Source: Promerops cafer (taxonomy: Eukaryota; Chordata; Aves; Passeriformes; Nectariniidae). From it: a DNA stretch of 64,000 nucleotides. Location of the stretch: assembly GCA_013398275.1 (NCBI GenBank), contig VZSE01011543.1:208674-272673 (forward strand). Direction: 5' to 3'. The number at the start of each line of letters is the position of its first letter. Within the stretch, counting starts at the first letter, position 1. Below, one piece after another: positions 49,062 to 60,729 of the stretch. A model generated the notes under the pieces. The model saw only the letters and a program-made list of their open reading frames with translations, made no database searches and had not been told where the DNA came from. Position numbers and translations under genes: made by a program.

Positions 49062-52000
49062 GACTCCCGTGCTCTGCCACGGAGCAAAGTGAGGGCTGAA
49101 ATGGGAGTGGAATTCAGGGATGGCTCAACTGGGACAGGATGGCAGGGAGGGGCAGCTGGGCTGGGTGCTGGGTGAGAGTGACTTCCTGGGCTTCACTTCT
49201 GAAAATGAGCCACTCAAAAGGCTCAGGAGGGGTTGGAGTTGCTCATTTGAATGAGTTGTTAATGAAGAATTCACTGTGCAACACTCGATATTGGACCCTG
49301 GATTCTTACTTCACTGGGCAGTGGATCACATCCTTTGTTGATACCAGCTCTTAGAGAGAAGGAAATTATGTTTTCCCCTGCATCCAAGAAGAATTTATAC
49401 ACAAAAAGAGTAACCTGATTTCAGTTTAGCAACTTGGGAAAATCAGAATTTTGCTTGGAGCGTTTCCTTTTACCCCTTTTCATTCTCTTGATTGAAATAT
49501 GTCCTGGGAATGGTGTCATGCACAGCCTTTCCCTGCTCCTGATGGACAGTCAGACCACACTCAGTGACCCTTTGCACAGCTATTTCTTGGATGAAGCCCC
49601 TTAGTTGGCCCTTCCAGCCAAATGCAACAGAGATTTCACAAAGAAACTTCACATGAAATCATTTTTTGACCTGATCCCAAAGAACACTTCCTCACAGGAG
49701 GGAATGGTTCCCCCATGTGTACACAGTGGACGCTCTCTGTCCACTGCTGTCCCCTCTGTCATCCTTTCTGCTGACAAGCTGGCAGGTGCTGAATCACCTC
49801 AGCACAACACAAAATATCCCGTGGTGGATGAAGGAATACACGGAGCTGTTTCTCCATCCATTCACTTCCATCTGACAGAGCTGTCTCTCCCCCTCTCCCA
49901 TGTGCCCTGCTGCCCTCTGATTTTCCTGCTTATTTATCCCTCCCCACAAGCTAAAAGCAGCCTCGTTGTCCTAGGAAGGAACCAGGGGTGAAATTAAGCC
50001 TAACAGGGCTGGCTGCCACATCCAACCCTCCCCAAAGCCACTTGGATCCATTAAAGCAACCAAGGAAAAGGGGGTGAAGCCCCCCTCACCCAGGACACTT
50101 GGAAGCTGCAGCTCTGTCCATACCTGATGCAGACTTCCAGCAAATCTGGAGAGGGGAACAGGCTCAAGTCTCCACTCCATGGCCAGTGTAAACATTTCCA
50201 TGAAAATTCTTTGCAGAGCCAGCCTTGGATCTCTCCCTGCTATTCCCCACTCCCCTTTTACCACCCAACCTCCTGACCTTGCAAAAATATGGCCCTGGAG
50301 GGTCAGAGCTTGGGCCTGGAGCAGACGCTGATTCCTGGGATTAGGGCTGGGTGGCCCAAGGGCTGGACAGAGCAACATTCCTGCTCAGGGGCTCTGGTTG
50401 AGATAAGGCAGCCCCACTCTGTGATTTACTCCAAGGAAGGAGGAGTTGAGTCCTGCATGTTCCCCAGAGGATGAGGCAGGGAAAACTCTGCAGGATAAAC
50501 CCCTTTCAATCTGTCAGTAATGGTTTGCTTTGGGAAAAACCTTCTGATTTTGTACAGCTAAAAGCACCAGGCTGGGCTGGACCACAAGCCAAGGCTCACC
50601 CCCTCCAAGCCCAAATGCACAGGGATGCACCAGGACGTGCTGTGCTCGTTTATTCCTGCTTTGCTTAACCCAAATCCTCCTGGGTTTGCAGCCTTCTCCT
50701 GGTTGGATTTCAGTAGCAAAGTGAAGCATAGAGCAGCAGCATTTCCAGGTGAGAAAGCTCATGTGAGATGCTTGAATATCAGGGCTTGGCACAGGGTCAG
50801 AGCTAAAAAAAAGGATCGATCTCCCTCACCTGGCTGGAAAAGAGAGAATGAATTCCCAACCCAGAGGTCCAGCAGTATGGAAAGATAACACAAGGTTAAA
50901 TTCTTTCCCCAGGGGGGATTTCATTGATCAGTTTGGTGGAAGGATCGTGTGTGTGACCCCACAAACACACCCTGCCTTTTCCTTCACCTAATCTCTCACA
51001 TTCCTGCCACACTGGGAAGAGCCAGCTCCATCCATGGGCAATCCTCCCATGGGCTGTTCTGCATGGAGGGAAACCTGCAGGAAGGCTCTTCCAGCCCCCT
51101 GCACATCCCCTTGGCAGCCCAAACATAACCCCAAGGCTCACAGCTGAGGAAACCTTCAGGTATCGATGCACGGCCACCACGAAACCTTCAGATTATCCTA
51201 CACCTGCAGTGCTGGTCCCAGCTACCAGCCAGCCCCTTTACCAGCTGGGACTGGTTCTTCCTTGCATCCCATCTGGATGGCCCCAGATTCTTGCCTGGAA
51301 AGCATTTCCAGCGTTTTTTGGGATGTTACCAAGAGTTGCCAACACTGGGAACTGTTGCAAAATGTGTTCAAGGCGAGGGGAGTCCGAATGAGGGCTCCCC
51401 ATCTAAGGTCACCCTGAGAATGTGACATCAAACACAGGATTGCATTCTTTCAATGCTTGCAAAAATGTCACGGAGCACAACAGATGACTTTGGAATTTGA
51501 GTTTTACTCCTTTTTTTTTGCCCTGTACATTTTATTACACAACTTCTTCCCCCCACAAGGACACCAAGTTCTCCTCCCAGTTTGTGAACCAAAGCAGAAG
51601 AGGTGACTCCGACAGTCCGGTGCTCAGCCTGCGAGGGTTCCTTTCATCACTTCCACTGATCTCAGTCCCATCTCGGGGAGGTCACAGGAACGAGTCAGGT
51701 GACAAATAGAAAACACACAGTTTATGCAACAGCCTGAAACGAAGGAATCTCCCCTTGGAAAAACAATAGGGCCATTGTATTCCCCATCGGAGCAGTCGGG
51801 AAACTGCTCCTGCAGGGCTGGGATGAATTAAAGGCTTTTCTGCAGCTGATGCAGTTGCTGTTTGCTGCTAAGAAAAGCAGTCTGGGTGTCTGCAGCACGT
51901 TAAATCCTTGGGTTCACGTTCCCTGCGTCACCAGAACTCTCAAAATAGTGCGGGGGAAGGAGATGACCAGAGCTGAGTGACTCAGCCCCACGCTGGTCTC

Positions 52001-52159
52001 TCCAGTTTCATGGGATATTGTTCCTCAATCACACGGTGGAGGGAATTACAGCCAAAACAGGTTCTGCTCTGATAGCAGAGCCTCCCAACCTGCTTGGATG
52101 GACACGAGGGCACTGACAGCTCCTCTGCTGTCTGGGCTGTCCGTAGTGCTGCTTGTTGG

Positions 52160-52290
52160 ACCCTGTCCCTGGAGGTTTTCAAGGCTCAGCTGAACGAAGC
52201 CATGGCTGACCCTGTCTAGAGCTGCTGCTGAACCTGCCTCCAGTAGAAATTTGGGCTGGAGCCCTCTGAGGTCCCTCTGGATCATGCAGA
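52160..52290 (+). mobile_element. Old CR1 LINE fragment
   Basis: 'CCCTGTCCCTGGAGGTTTTC' followed by 'AAGGCTCAGCTGAACGAAGC' and, later, 'CTCTGAGGTCCCTCTGGATC' follows the CR1 order (gag-like 'ggaggttttcaaggccaggctgga', then 'gaggtccctt'). It is heavily mutated and lacks a clean tail. Confidence 0.6.
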
Positions 52291-53842
52291 GACCTCCTGA
52301 GTAGGTTACACGAGGGGCTACCAAGGCAGCAGAGCCTTCCCTAGACTACATTCCCATTTCTAGTCCATCAGCCTGGTTTTTATTGCATGTACTCTCCTCT
52401 TTTGGCTGGAAGAGGCCACCTGGCAGCAGCTATGGGACATTTCCCGTGGGCTCTGAAAAGCTGGAGCTGTTTGAGCACCAGCAATAGCTCAAACTGCTCT
52501 GCCAGCACTTCTGCTGTGCCCCCAGCAGCAGCCAGGGAGACAGGAGAGCTCCAATCCCGGTGCTGGGAGCGAGGAAGTGAAATGCCAAGAACAATAAGCA
52601 CAACAATGCCACGAATTTCCTCCGCCGCAGCGCTGAAGGAGAGTGACAGGGAATATTTTGATGGGCCTGAACAGTTCCGAGCATCGGTTTCACTTAAGAA
52701 ATTCCAACTGGTTGTGTTTTGTTTTTCCAATGGTTGGAATTGCTCTCAGGGGCAGAAGTCATTGGAGTGGATCCTGGGCTCCTGTCTTGCCGCTCCATGG
52801 GTTCCAAACCAGTGAAGCAGCTGGGAAAAGGGAGCTGGATCCTGGAACTGGCTCCATCCTGCATCCCCTTTCCCAGAGCACACACACCCCACTGGAAACT
52901 GGATGCACCTGCTGGAGGAGGTGTGTGGGGGCAGGAGTTATCCACCAGTTATAAATCCTGGGGCTATCAACAGCCTTTGGTAAACATTTGGACAATCCTT
53001 CCTACCTCTCGCTCGTCCAAATATTTGCATCTCACGGGGCTGCTGCCCGTTTCCTGACATGCTGCACAGCTAAGAATATCCCTGGATCCCAGGTCCGTTC
53101 CAGCTCACTGTGATGGATGGACTTACTGGGTGAAATAAATGGCTCAGGGAGAAAGGAAAGGAAAAACAAAAATCTGTCTCCTGATAATAAATCCAGGTCA
53201 GGATGGAGCGCGAGAGCTTTCCGTGGGGAATGGTGTTTTTGGGAGCTTTTAGGATCTGATCTGGAGCACCCAAGGGTTAACAATGAACAGCTCTGAGCTC
53301 TCTGGAGGAATGGTTGAAGATGCTCCTGAAAGCTCTTCCTTCCTGCTGGGTTGGGAACAGCCCCAGCCAGCTTTGGAAATGAAATAGGAACCTGCTGCAT
53401 GAAGCCAGGTTTGGGGGCTCTTCCTCCAGAGCAGAGCCTCTTCCAGGTGAATCACAGCAGGAATCACCAGATTGTAACCTGTGTGCAAAACACTTCGTGC
53501 AGCAGAGCTGCCAAACAGAAATAAATCAATTTTTTTTTCTCTTAATGCTGAGAGAGGAAAACAGCCTGAACTCTCCTTGAGCAGTTAAAAGGGTTTAGCA
53601 GTTAATTGGGTTTAGCAATTAAGAGTTCTAAACACCAAATCTGTGTTTTGTGATTTAAGACTCCTGTGCTAAATATCGACTTTAGGAAGATTAAGCATCA
53701 CAACACAATAATTTTAGTCTTTTGCTAACGAATTGACGTGGCTGGGACTTTATGGCTGAACACACACCATAACAAGCCAGTGGATTTTCTGATAGAGTAG
53801 TAAAGAAAATAATCAACCCTCAGCTTAAGTGCAGGATAAACA
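52291..53842. other. Non-coding stretch, no gene seen
   Basis: Overlapping short frames on both strands at 52,387-53,057 carry no domain. A T-run lies at 53,531-53,540. 53,580-53,720 is AT-rich with repeated 'GGGTTTAGCA' / 'GTTTAGCAATTA' phrases (short local duplication). No gene was seen. Confidence 0.45.
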
Positions 53843-53945
53843 GCAACCTGGGCTAGTGGAAGGTGTTGGAACCCATGGCAGGGAGCTGGAACAAGATGAG
53901 TTTTAAGATCCCTTCCAACCCAAACCATTCCACGAGTTTATGATA
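53843..53945 (+). mobile_element. CR1 LINE 3' end fragment
   Basis: 'CAACCTGGGCTAGTGGAAGG' then 'GGAACAAGATGAGTTTTAAG' and the end 'TCCCTTCCAACCCAAACC' 'ATTCCACGAG' is an unmistakable CR1 3' terminus. It shares its last 50 bp most closely with the copy at 34,847. An internal deletion is suggested, since 'GGTGTTGGAACCCATGGC' skips the usual 'ccctgcc'. Confidence 0.93.
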
Positions 53946-54279
53946 AAACTGCTTAGGGCTTAAAGTGGCTTTTCCACTGCAGCTTCAGATGGGACTTTTT
54001 GTTTTAATCTTCTCCCCTGTCTACAAAACCACCAAACCCACCAAAAATAAGAGCAGTGCAGCTCCCTGCTGTGAGATAGTTGGGCCATAAATGTGTTTTC
54101 CAATCCTGATATGGGACAAATCACCTGGAGGGTTTGGTCATCCCCAGATAATTCCCCTCTTCCACCCCCCAGCACCTCCAGCATCTCCCCTCTCTCTCCC
54201 CACCCCGCTCATCACTTCCTTCTGGGAAGCCCCAAACTCCGACCCCTCTTTTTGGACAGACTAAACAACATCTGCAAAG
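53946..54279. other. Transition to the CpG-rich domain
   Basis: No gene or element was recognised. C-rich, CpG-poor sequence at 54,150-54,240 leads into the first CpG island. Confidence 0.5.
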
Positions 54280-54740
54280 TCGCCTGCCTGCCCTGCAGCC
54301 CTGCCGGGGGAGCAGAGCCGCTCCCGGATGGCCGGGACAGAGCCGGTGTCACCGGGGCGGGCGGGCGGCGCTCCCGGGGGGTGCGGGCGAGCAGGGATGT
54401 GGCGGAAGCATAAAGCACCTGTTGGGAGGCTATTTAGGGATTAGCCGAGTGCTGACAGACAAATTGGCAAGATTAATAAGAGCAATCAAGGCTGTGTGGG
54501 CTCGAGCTGTGAGCTGACATTAATGTGACATCACTTTCATCTGCTCTTGCCTCGCCCCGCGCGGCATCCTCGGGGCTCCCAGAGAGCAGCGCCGTCGGAT
54601 GTGGGGGTTCCAGCCCGGGGGTGTCCCTGAGTGTGTGGCAGGGCAGGGGACAGCTCTGTGTGTCGCGGGGACCTGCCCAGGGGGACCTACCAGCGCGTTT
54701 GGGGGGTCCCCGGACAGCCCCGGTGTCCCCCAGCCCTGGC
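54280..54740. promoter_or_regulatory. CpG island with embedded AT-rich core
   Basis: About 14 CpG occur in 54,300-54,415 ('CGGGGCGGGCGGGCGGCG') and CpG is dense again in 54,545-54,740. In between, 54,415-54,540 is AT-rich and motif-dense (see the next entry). Strong CpG content without an adjacent supported exon suggests a regulatory or orphan island. The open frames through it overlap on both strands and have no domain. Confidence 0.7.
54410..54545. promoter_or_regulatory. Candidate conserved enhancer core
   Basis: This block carries a TGACAG Meis/TGIF-like site ('GCTGACAGACAAATTGG'), 'AAGATTAATAAGAGC', a 10-bp palindrome ACATTAATGT at 54,517-54,526, and an overlapping CRE-like TGACATCA at 54,526-54,533. 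It is unique, free of repeats, and sits inside a CpG island. Of all unexplained segments it looks the most like a deeply conserved developmental element, but this is inference from texture. Confidence 0.45.
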
Positions 54741-56214
54741 AGCTCTGCAGGGCCTACCTGGCTCTCACAGCACGGGGTTATTTTGGGAGACGTTTGCTTC
54801 AAAGCCGCCTGCTCTGCTGGGTTTGGGGTTGGGTTTGTTTTTTTTTCTGTCCCCCCGACAGAATCGTTGAATGTCACCGGGAAAACGCAACGCTCGCCCT
54901 CTCCAAAAGAAAAAAAAAAAAAAAAAAAAAGGAAAGAGAGAAAAAAGCATCAGGGAATAAAGGCTAATTCCAGGTGCGAGGAGAGAACAAAGAAACTCCT
55001 CTGCTGCCGCTCTAAGCCCCACACCTCGAGACTTCGCTGTCCCGGGGAGATGGTTTGACGCCCCAAAGATGTTTTAAGGCAGAAAAAGCAGTTTTTAGAG
55101 CACTCCTCTGCCTCCAAAACCCAGGGAGGGATTCTCCCCTGCATCCCTAGTGCAGCACAGCCGTTGCACTTTTGGGATTTTTAGGGGATTTTTCATTTTC
55201 CCCTTTTTCCCGTTGTTTTTTCCAGCACCTTCCCCGCTAAAATCTCCCTCGCCCCCAACTCTGCTCTCATCCCTTTCCAACGGCGACATTGGATGGATTT
55301 TCTTTGTTCTTCAGTCAATGAGCGATTCTAACAGTAGTAAAATATCTGAATGTCCAAATCCTCCAGGTCTGCCGGGCTCTGCCGCACGGGCTCCTCCGCC
55401 GAGAGCTTTTGCCCACAAAAGGAAAGTGTTGGAAAGGAGGGAGATGCCAAAGGCTGAGCGCACGTTCGCTCCCAGAGCTCCTGGGGGAGAAAAATCCCCT
55501 CCCTGGGACATAAAGTGGATCCCTCTGTGCTGGGGATTTATCGAGTGAGGGGGGAAAAGCAGTAAAAATCTGATTTTTTTCAAACTTTCAAACGCAGATA
55601 GGGATAGAAGCAGCTGGGGGGGGGTCAAGAATAATTTTGGAGAGAGGTTTGGTGAAGAAAACAAGAAAGAGACTGACCCCAAAACCAGACTCTGAAAACA
55701 AAGCTACAGGATGATGATCGCTGCTCCAACCCCCCCCAAATTAATTTAAAAACTCCTTATAGTTTAATTTTTATGTAAATTTATGAACTTATTTTTTTCC
55801 GAGTTGCGTTTCTAAGGACTGGAGTTATTTTACATATACAAGCATATATATCCCGTCCTAAATGGGTGAATTAACGGGGTTTTTGGAGTGAATTTCAGGT
55901 TCCTCCAATGTCCACCCGGCAAGGACAAACTGCTTAGCACAATGTCCCCAGCAGCCGAGGTTTTGGGGGACATAATTCCATTTACCACTGGGACCCCTTC
56001 GGCGGGGTCGAGGTGGATTCAGGGAGGGCGAGATGAACCCCCCTTTTCGTTGCCCTCCTCCAGGGCTCGTTTTTGTTGGATTTATGGCTAGATTTTGGAG
56101 ATTTTTCCCTGCAACCCTTCTCCATCCCCGCCTTCTCCACTGGGAAACCACACAGAAAGGGGCAACCCCAGAGATCCCTAATTCCTTACCGCTAAAAATA
56201 ATAATTTTACATCA
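54741..56214. other. Inter-island stretch, no supported gene
   Basis: A T-run (54,837-54,846) and an A-run (54,908-54,930) lie near the left end. An open frame with an in-frame ATG at 55,318 running to 55,548 (76 codons) has no domain and a weak start context. 55,735-55,860 is AT-rich and repeat-free ('TATAGTTTAATTTTTATG'). Confidence 0.45.
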
Positions 56215-56350
56215 TTTTTAATCAGATTTGCTGCCCCAAAAGCGATTAGGTTGAAAGTACACATCTTCCACCAATCCGGCAGCAACACCGCGGGCATTCA
56301 GTGGTCTGTTTGTAATCTCAGCCTTTTTCATTAACATAAACACGGCTTCA
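56215..56350. promoter_or_regulatory. Candidate conserved element flanking a CpG island
   Basis: Repeat-free sequence with CCAAT ('CCACCAATCCGGC'), 'TTCATTAACATAAACACGG' (Forkhead-like) and 'AAAGCGATTAGG' cores lies directly upstream of the CpG island at 56,350. It could be a proximal promoter or an enhancer. Confidence 0.35.
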
Positions 56351-56700
56351 ACCCAAATACACGCGGCCACCTACGGAGCGAGCGCGGGGCCGGGCGCGCC
56401 GCTCTCCCCGCGGGGGTTAAGCCGCGCTTAACGCAGCCCCGCGTGGAAAACCCACGGGGAAATCGCTGCCCAGCCTCTGCTCTCGCTCGTGTCCCTGAGA
56501 CTCCTTCTCTCCCCGCCGCTCTTTCCCCGGGGAGAGAAGGAATCGCTGAGCGCGATCCCGCCCTGCCCAGAGCCGCTCCCGCCGTGCTCTCCCTTCACCC
56601 TCCGCTCCGCGGGGCCCCGCGCACCGAGAGCGGGGCAGCGGCCGGGCCCGGGCCCCTCCGGGCTGCTCTTTCCCTCCCTCTCACCCCCGTTTTCCAGGGA
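56350..56700. promoter_or_regulatory. CpG island
   Basis: Dense CpG ('GGAGCGAGCGCGGGGCCGGG', 'CGCGCCGCTCTCCCCGCGG') runs through 350 bp and ends at a pyrimidine-rich stretch. It contains an inverted 'TTAAGCCGCGCTTAA' palindrome at about 56,417-56,431. No exon could be recognised. It may be an alternative or bidirectional promoter. Confidence 0.75.
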
Positions 56701-56814
56701 AAAAATTAAATTGTCTAGGTCGTATTCTTGGTTTTGCAGGAAAATAATTCCCCTTTCCGTGCTTGCTGTGTTGTTTTCCTTGGGGTTTTTGCTTTTGGGG
56801 TTTCGCTCTCATTC

Positions 56815-56945
56815 TGCCCGTTTTTTGTCTTTTTCGCAATTCTTTCTTTTTGTCTTTTCTCTTGTTCTTTTAATCGTTTTCTTTAAATCTTTTTTCTTTT
56901 ATTTTTCCTTCCTTTCCTCCTTTCTCTTCTTTCTTCCTTTTCTTT

Positions 56946-57017
<72 letters not shown>

Positions 57018-57357
57018 TTCTTNTTTTCTTTTCTTTTCTTTTCTTTTCTTTTCTTTTCTTTTCTTTTCTTTTCTTTTCTTTTCTTTTCTTTTCTTTTCTT
57101 TTCTTTTCTTTTCTTCCTCTCTTTCCTTACAGCTTTCCCTCTTTCCCGGTATTTTTCTTTCTCCTCATTTCTTCCTTATTCTTTGTTTCCTTTTTTGCTT
57201 CTCCATTTCCCTGTTCCTCCGTTTTCTTTTGCCCTTTCTCTATTTCTCACTCTCTGCTCTTCATTTGTCTTAATTTCTTTTTCTGTCTCATTTATTTTCG
57301 TTTCTCTCTCATATTATCTTTCTTTCTAGTTCTCGTTCTTTATATAATTTTTCTATT

Positions 57358-57405
<48 letters not shown>

Positions 57406-57505
57406 ATTCTTTGATCTTTCTTTCTCATTCTTTCCTTCTTTCTGCCCATTCCTTCTGCTCTCTGTTTCTTTCTCTTTTATCCTCTCTCCCCTCCAGCACA
57501 ATCTC
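56815..57505. repeat. Long pyrimidine tract with embedded tetra- and pentanucleotide arrays
   Basis: Nearly 700 bp are C/T-rich on the + strand. Inside are (CTTT)n at 56,946-57,022, (TTTTC)n at 57,016-57,116, and a second (CTTT)n at 57,356-57,404. One undetermined base lies at 57,023, where the tetramer array changes to the pentamer array. A + strand frame stays open across the tract (Phe/Leu/Ser-rich) but is an artefact of the pyrimidine bias. It is mirror-symmetric in places, so triplex-forming DNA is possible. Confidence 0.95.
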
Positions 57506-57639
57506 TCCGTACCCATTTATTCATTGCATTATTTGGAAACATTTCTGTTTTCCTTTCCTGGGGCTGCGGGGCAAACCAGAACCAGGGCTCTGCTCCAGCT
57601 CAGCTCCAAGCCCTCTTCCCGAAGGACAGAAAAATCCCT
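57506..57639. other. Short spacer between pyrimidine tract and CpG island
   Basis: No feature is recognised beyond the end of the low-complexity tract and the rising GC content. Confidence 0.5.
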
Positions 57640-57870
57640 TTGCTGCTGTGCCAGCGCGGATTTCCCAGCCCGGCTCCAGCCCAGCCGGGAGGGTTCTGAC
57701 ACCGGACCCGCTCCCACTCGGGCAGATTTCGATCGCTTTTGGGGCTCAGCCGCACTCCCGGGTGTCCCCACGCGTGGGGCGGGGGGACACGGGGGAGACC
57801 CCGCGGTTCGGAGTGGGGGAAAACTCCGCCAGCCCGCGGTGCTTTCAGCGAAGCGCTCAAATTCGATCGT
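57640..57870. promoter_or_regulatory. CpG island
   Basis: CpG-rich ('CCACGCGTGGGGCGGGGGGA') and about 230 bp long. It is bounded by T-rich sequence on both sides. No exon-like frame is convincing. Confidence 0.65.
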
Positions 57871-59039
57871 TTCCAAAGGAAAAACGAATAATCCTGGAAG
57901 GAAAATTCTTATGCTGCAACCTCAGCCCTCGGGCAGCGTCTCTGCGCGCAAGTATCCCGCAAAATCTGCGGGAGAAAGGGATCTGAAGAAATTCCTTCAC
58001 TCCCCGATTCTAAGGAGGGCTCCTGAAAAATTAGTTGATGTATTTTAACAACTTGAATTTGAGGGAGATGAAGAGAGAGGAGCTGAGGGTGCCGCGCAAA
58101 ACGCGCTGGGAGTTTTGCAATTTTCCGAGCGGTTCTGAGAACGGGAAAAGCAAAACCATTTCTGGGTTCATTATTCGAATTTTTAATGAGTTCTGGGCCA
58201 GTTTTGGTGCGGTTTTTCTTTATTTTAGGTGGGAGGGTTTTGTTGTTTTCAGTGGTTCGTTCTTTCAGTATTTTGGGGGGCTTGGGGTATTTTTACAGAA
58301 TTCTTCCCAATTCCTGCCTAGCTTCAGAATTCTTCCCAGTTCCTCTGGCACATCTACCCCAAAAGCCTCAAAATATTCACAATGGGAAGATGGATGCATG
58401 GATGCACCAGTTCCCTTCCTGTTTTCAGGAGGATTCTCTCCAAAATAAAAATCAATCCCTTTGCTGCAGAAATCGTTTAACTTCGGGGCACAACAACCCG
58501 TGCTGGGGAAAGTTTTCCCACCTTGGCTCGGGCATTTCACGTATCCACAGCGCATCTTTCCCAGGAATGCCAGCCGAGCTTTTTATTCCCTGCAGAACAT
58601 TTTTTTTAAGCCCCTTCAGGTTGCTTTTAATATTTAATTAGGGGCCGGTTGTGCAAAAGGGATCGATTTACGAGGAGCCGCTCTGTTATCAGGAGGTGGG
58701 AAAGAGGATAAACCGATTTTTGGTGTATTTTAACTCTCTGCTCTGGCAGCTGCAAAGTAGAGGGGTCCACGAACCTGCACCACCCAGAACATCATTATTT
58801 GGGAATTCTAGAGGTGGAAAACAGTTTTTGTCGGGAAAGCTTCCAAGGCAAACCATCCCCAGATCTTCGCAAAGAAAGAATCAGCGAGAGCACAACTGCG
58901 GTTGTTTACAGCGGGAATTCCCGCCCGTGTTTGTGTTCGGTGTCCCGGACCCCCGCTTTGGATTGGGAAAGGGGGGACACGGAGTTTCTGTGCGGGATTT
59001 ACTGTAGAAATAAGGGTTTCAAAAAGCAGGCTACCAGGC
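57871..59039. other. AT-richer gap between CpG islands
   Basis: T-rich sequence at 58,150-58,330 contains the near-repeat 'AGAATTCTTCCCA(A/G)TTCC', present twice (about 58,298 and 58,327). No gene is supported. Long frames on both strands carry no domain. Confidence 0.45.
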
Positions 59040-59560
59040 CGTTGTGCAGCCCAGCCCCGCTGCTGGGCGATTTTCCTTTCTGCACAGCAATACCTCGAGC
59101 TTCCCTGCAGTAAAAGCTGCTTTTGCAGGGACAAGAGGGTTCTGCAGCCCCGGGGACCTTCTGGCACGGGGGTTTTGCTCCCCCGGCCGGGTACCGGGCA
59201 GGGCGGAACCTCCAGGGACATCCCCGTGCTCCGCATCCCGCTCTGCTCCTGCCGCACCCCTCCCCGCGGGGCACCGCCGTGTCCTGCCTGCATGGCTCTG
59301 CCCGCTTGGCAGGTGACAAGGCACGAGGGGTGCTGGCTGCTGGGGACCCCCACACCTGCCCAGGGCAGTGCCCAGGTGCTGGCACCCCCTCTCCCCACGG
59401 GCCGGGTGCTGCTCGGTGGTCCCGTGTCAGAGCGTGTTGGACAAAATCCTTTTTCCTCCAAGGAGCCCACCTGGACCTGCTCGCGTGGGTGCCCCCAGCC
59501 TCCCCTCGGGGTTTTCCCCTTAGAGATCGCGCTGTCCTCACCCCCAGGGTGCTGCTCCCT
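59040..59560. promoter_or_regulatory. CpG-rich stretch
   Basis: Moderately CpG-dense sequence ('CTCCCCGCGGGGCACCGCCG', 'CCCCCGGCCGGGTACCGGG'). Both strands carry overlapping open frames of up to about 300 codons through this zone. That is expected from the low frequency of stop codons in GC-rich DNA and not evidence of genes. Confidence 0.55.
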
Positions 59561-60729
59561 GGAAAAGGGAGGCCGGATCCTTCCCCAAAGCCACCGTGGG
59601 GTTTTTTTCCGCATCTCCCCGCGATATTCAGGAGCAATCCACGCCGCCACCTTGCCCATTATTTATCCCGGTAATGGACGGTCCCTGCGGCTTTTGGCAC
59701 CCGTGGAAGAAAATAACCTGTTCGTCCTTTTTGTGGGATATTCCGTTTTAATTTCTCCCACCTCTCCGTGCAGACGGATTTTGTGCCACACTCCGAAATG
59801 GGGTTGGTGACCCTCGCCTGCCCGACGCTAAAATTCCCCCTTTCTCTAGCACCGGCACGTTGATGGGATTTCGACTGGGTTTTGGCAAAAACTTGGGGGG
59901 GGGGAACAGCAAAACAAAACAACAGAAAAGTTCCATAAGGCTGGAAATAAGGAATTCCCTAAGGAATTCCGTGGAATTCCCTCGTCCTCCTCGTTTGGTG
60001 GAGACCCCGGCCCGGCCCGGCCCAGCCGGACTTTTGGCATCGCGAGTGGCCGGGGGCTGGAGGTGGTTCTCGATGACAAAAAGCTCAGCAGCGAATCCAA
60101 AGGTTTCTCCAGCACAATTTTACCTCTGTCCTGACGGGATTTGGTGCTGGAAAAGCTGGAAGTGGCTATGAATTTTGTTTGGATGCCACTGCTATGCCAA
60201 GTGGCTGGGAGAGGGGATATCCCTTCCCAAGGGTCCCGTTTGCTTTGGGAGCATCCCCAACCCCGGGCCCCCAGGGAAGAAGCCTCGTCCAGGAAAGCCT
60301 GAACGCTCAGGAACGGATTTACACCTGGATTTACACCTGGATTTACAATTCGAGCTGCCTTTAAGGGCGAATTTGTGGGATGTGGCAGCATCACTTGCCG
60401 GGTCCCAGCTCTGCTCCGGCTCAACCCCGCTGCTTCTCTTGGTACCAAATTCTTCGGGTCTGAATCCCAGCCAGTCCAAAAGCATCCCCCCGGGAATGCA
60501 TTCTAGCTATCCGTCCCTGAGCGGGGATATAAATACCCGCAGATATTTGGAAGATCTCTGTGGGAAGCGATTGTGTCTGAGTGGTAGCGCTCGGAGCTTA
60601 TTATCGCTGGAACCGATTTGTATTGCAGGCACCGGGTCCTGCCAGAAAACTCCACAGAAAAAAAAAATCCCGAGCTGAAGAAGGCTGTAAATTCCTGTGC
60701 TGCAATATTTCATCGAAGGACGTCATGGA
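59561..60729. other. Mixed stretch with a small tandem repeat
   Basis: 12-bp units GGATTTACACCT lie twice and a partial third time at 60,315-60,347. A GC-rich cluster ('GGCCCGGCCCGGCCCAGCCG') lies at 60,009-60,030. 60,560-60,630 was examined for a tRNA because of 'GTCTGAGTGGTAGCGCTCGG', but it has no fitting B box. No gene was seen. Confidence 0.5.

Larger units (their letters stand above)
45849..52159. other. Gene-poor stretch, no gene seen
   Basis: A T-run lies at 46,001-46,009 and an A-run at about 46,829-46,839. 48,330-48,580 is AT-rich, repeat-free and motif-rich (candidate conserved element). 48,660-49,080 is GC-richer and ends in a G-quadruplex motif. Open frames of up to about 145 codons in 48,665-49,175 occur on both strands with no domain. 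Nothing else distinctive was seen. Confidence 0.45.

Noticed and set aside
55318..55548. Possible N-terminus starting at an ATG with Ser/Pro-rich residues
   Set aside because: Weak start context, no recognised family, no splice donor that I can defend, and the frame is open upstream of the ATG.
56489..58048. + strand open frame of 519 codons
   Set aside because: Most of it is Phe/Leu/Ser from the CTTT and TTTTC arrays and it contains an undetermined residue. Its ends are GC-rich frames without a domain.
58808..59810. Overlapping long frames (283 and 302 codons) on opposite strands
   Set aside because: Both occupy the same GC-rich DNA where stops are rare. Neither shows a known domain or plausible splice sites.
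60560..60632. tRNA-like 'GTCTGAGTGGTAGCGCTCGG'
   Set aside because: A matching B box (GGTTCGANTCC type) and acceptor-stem pairing are absent.
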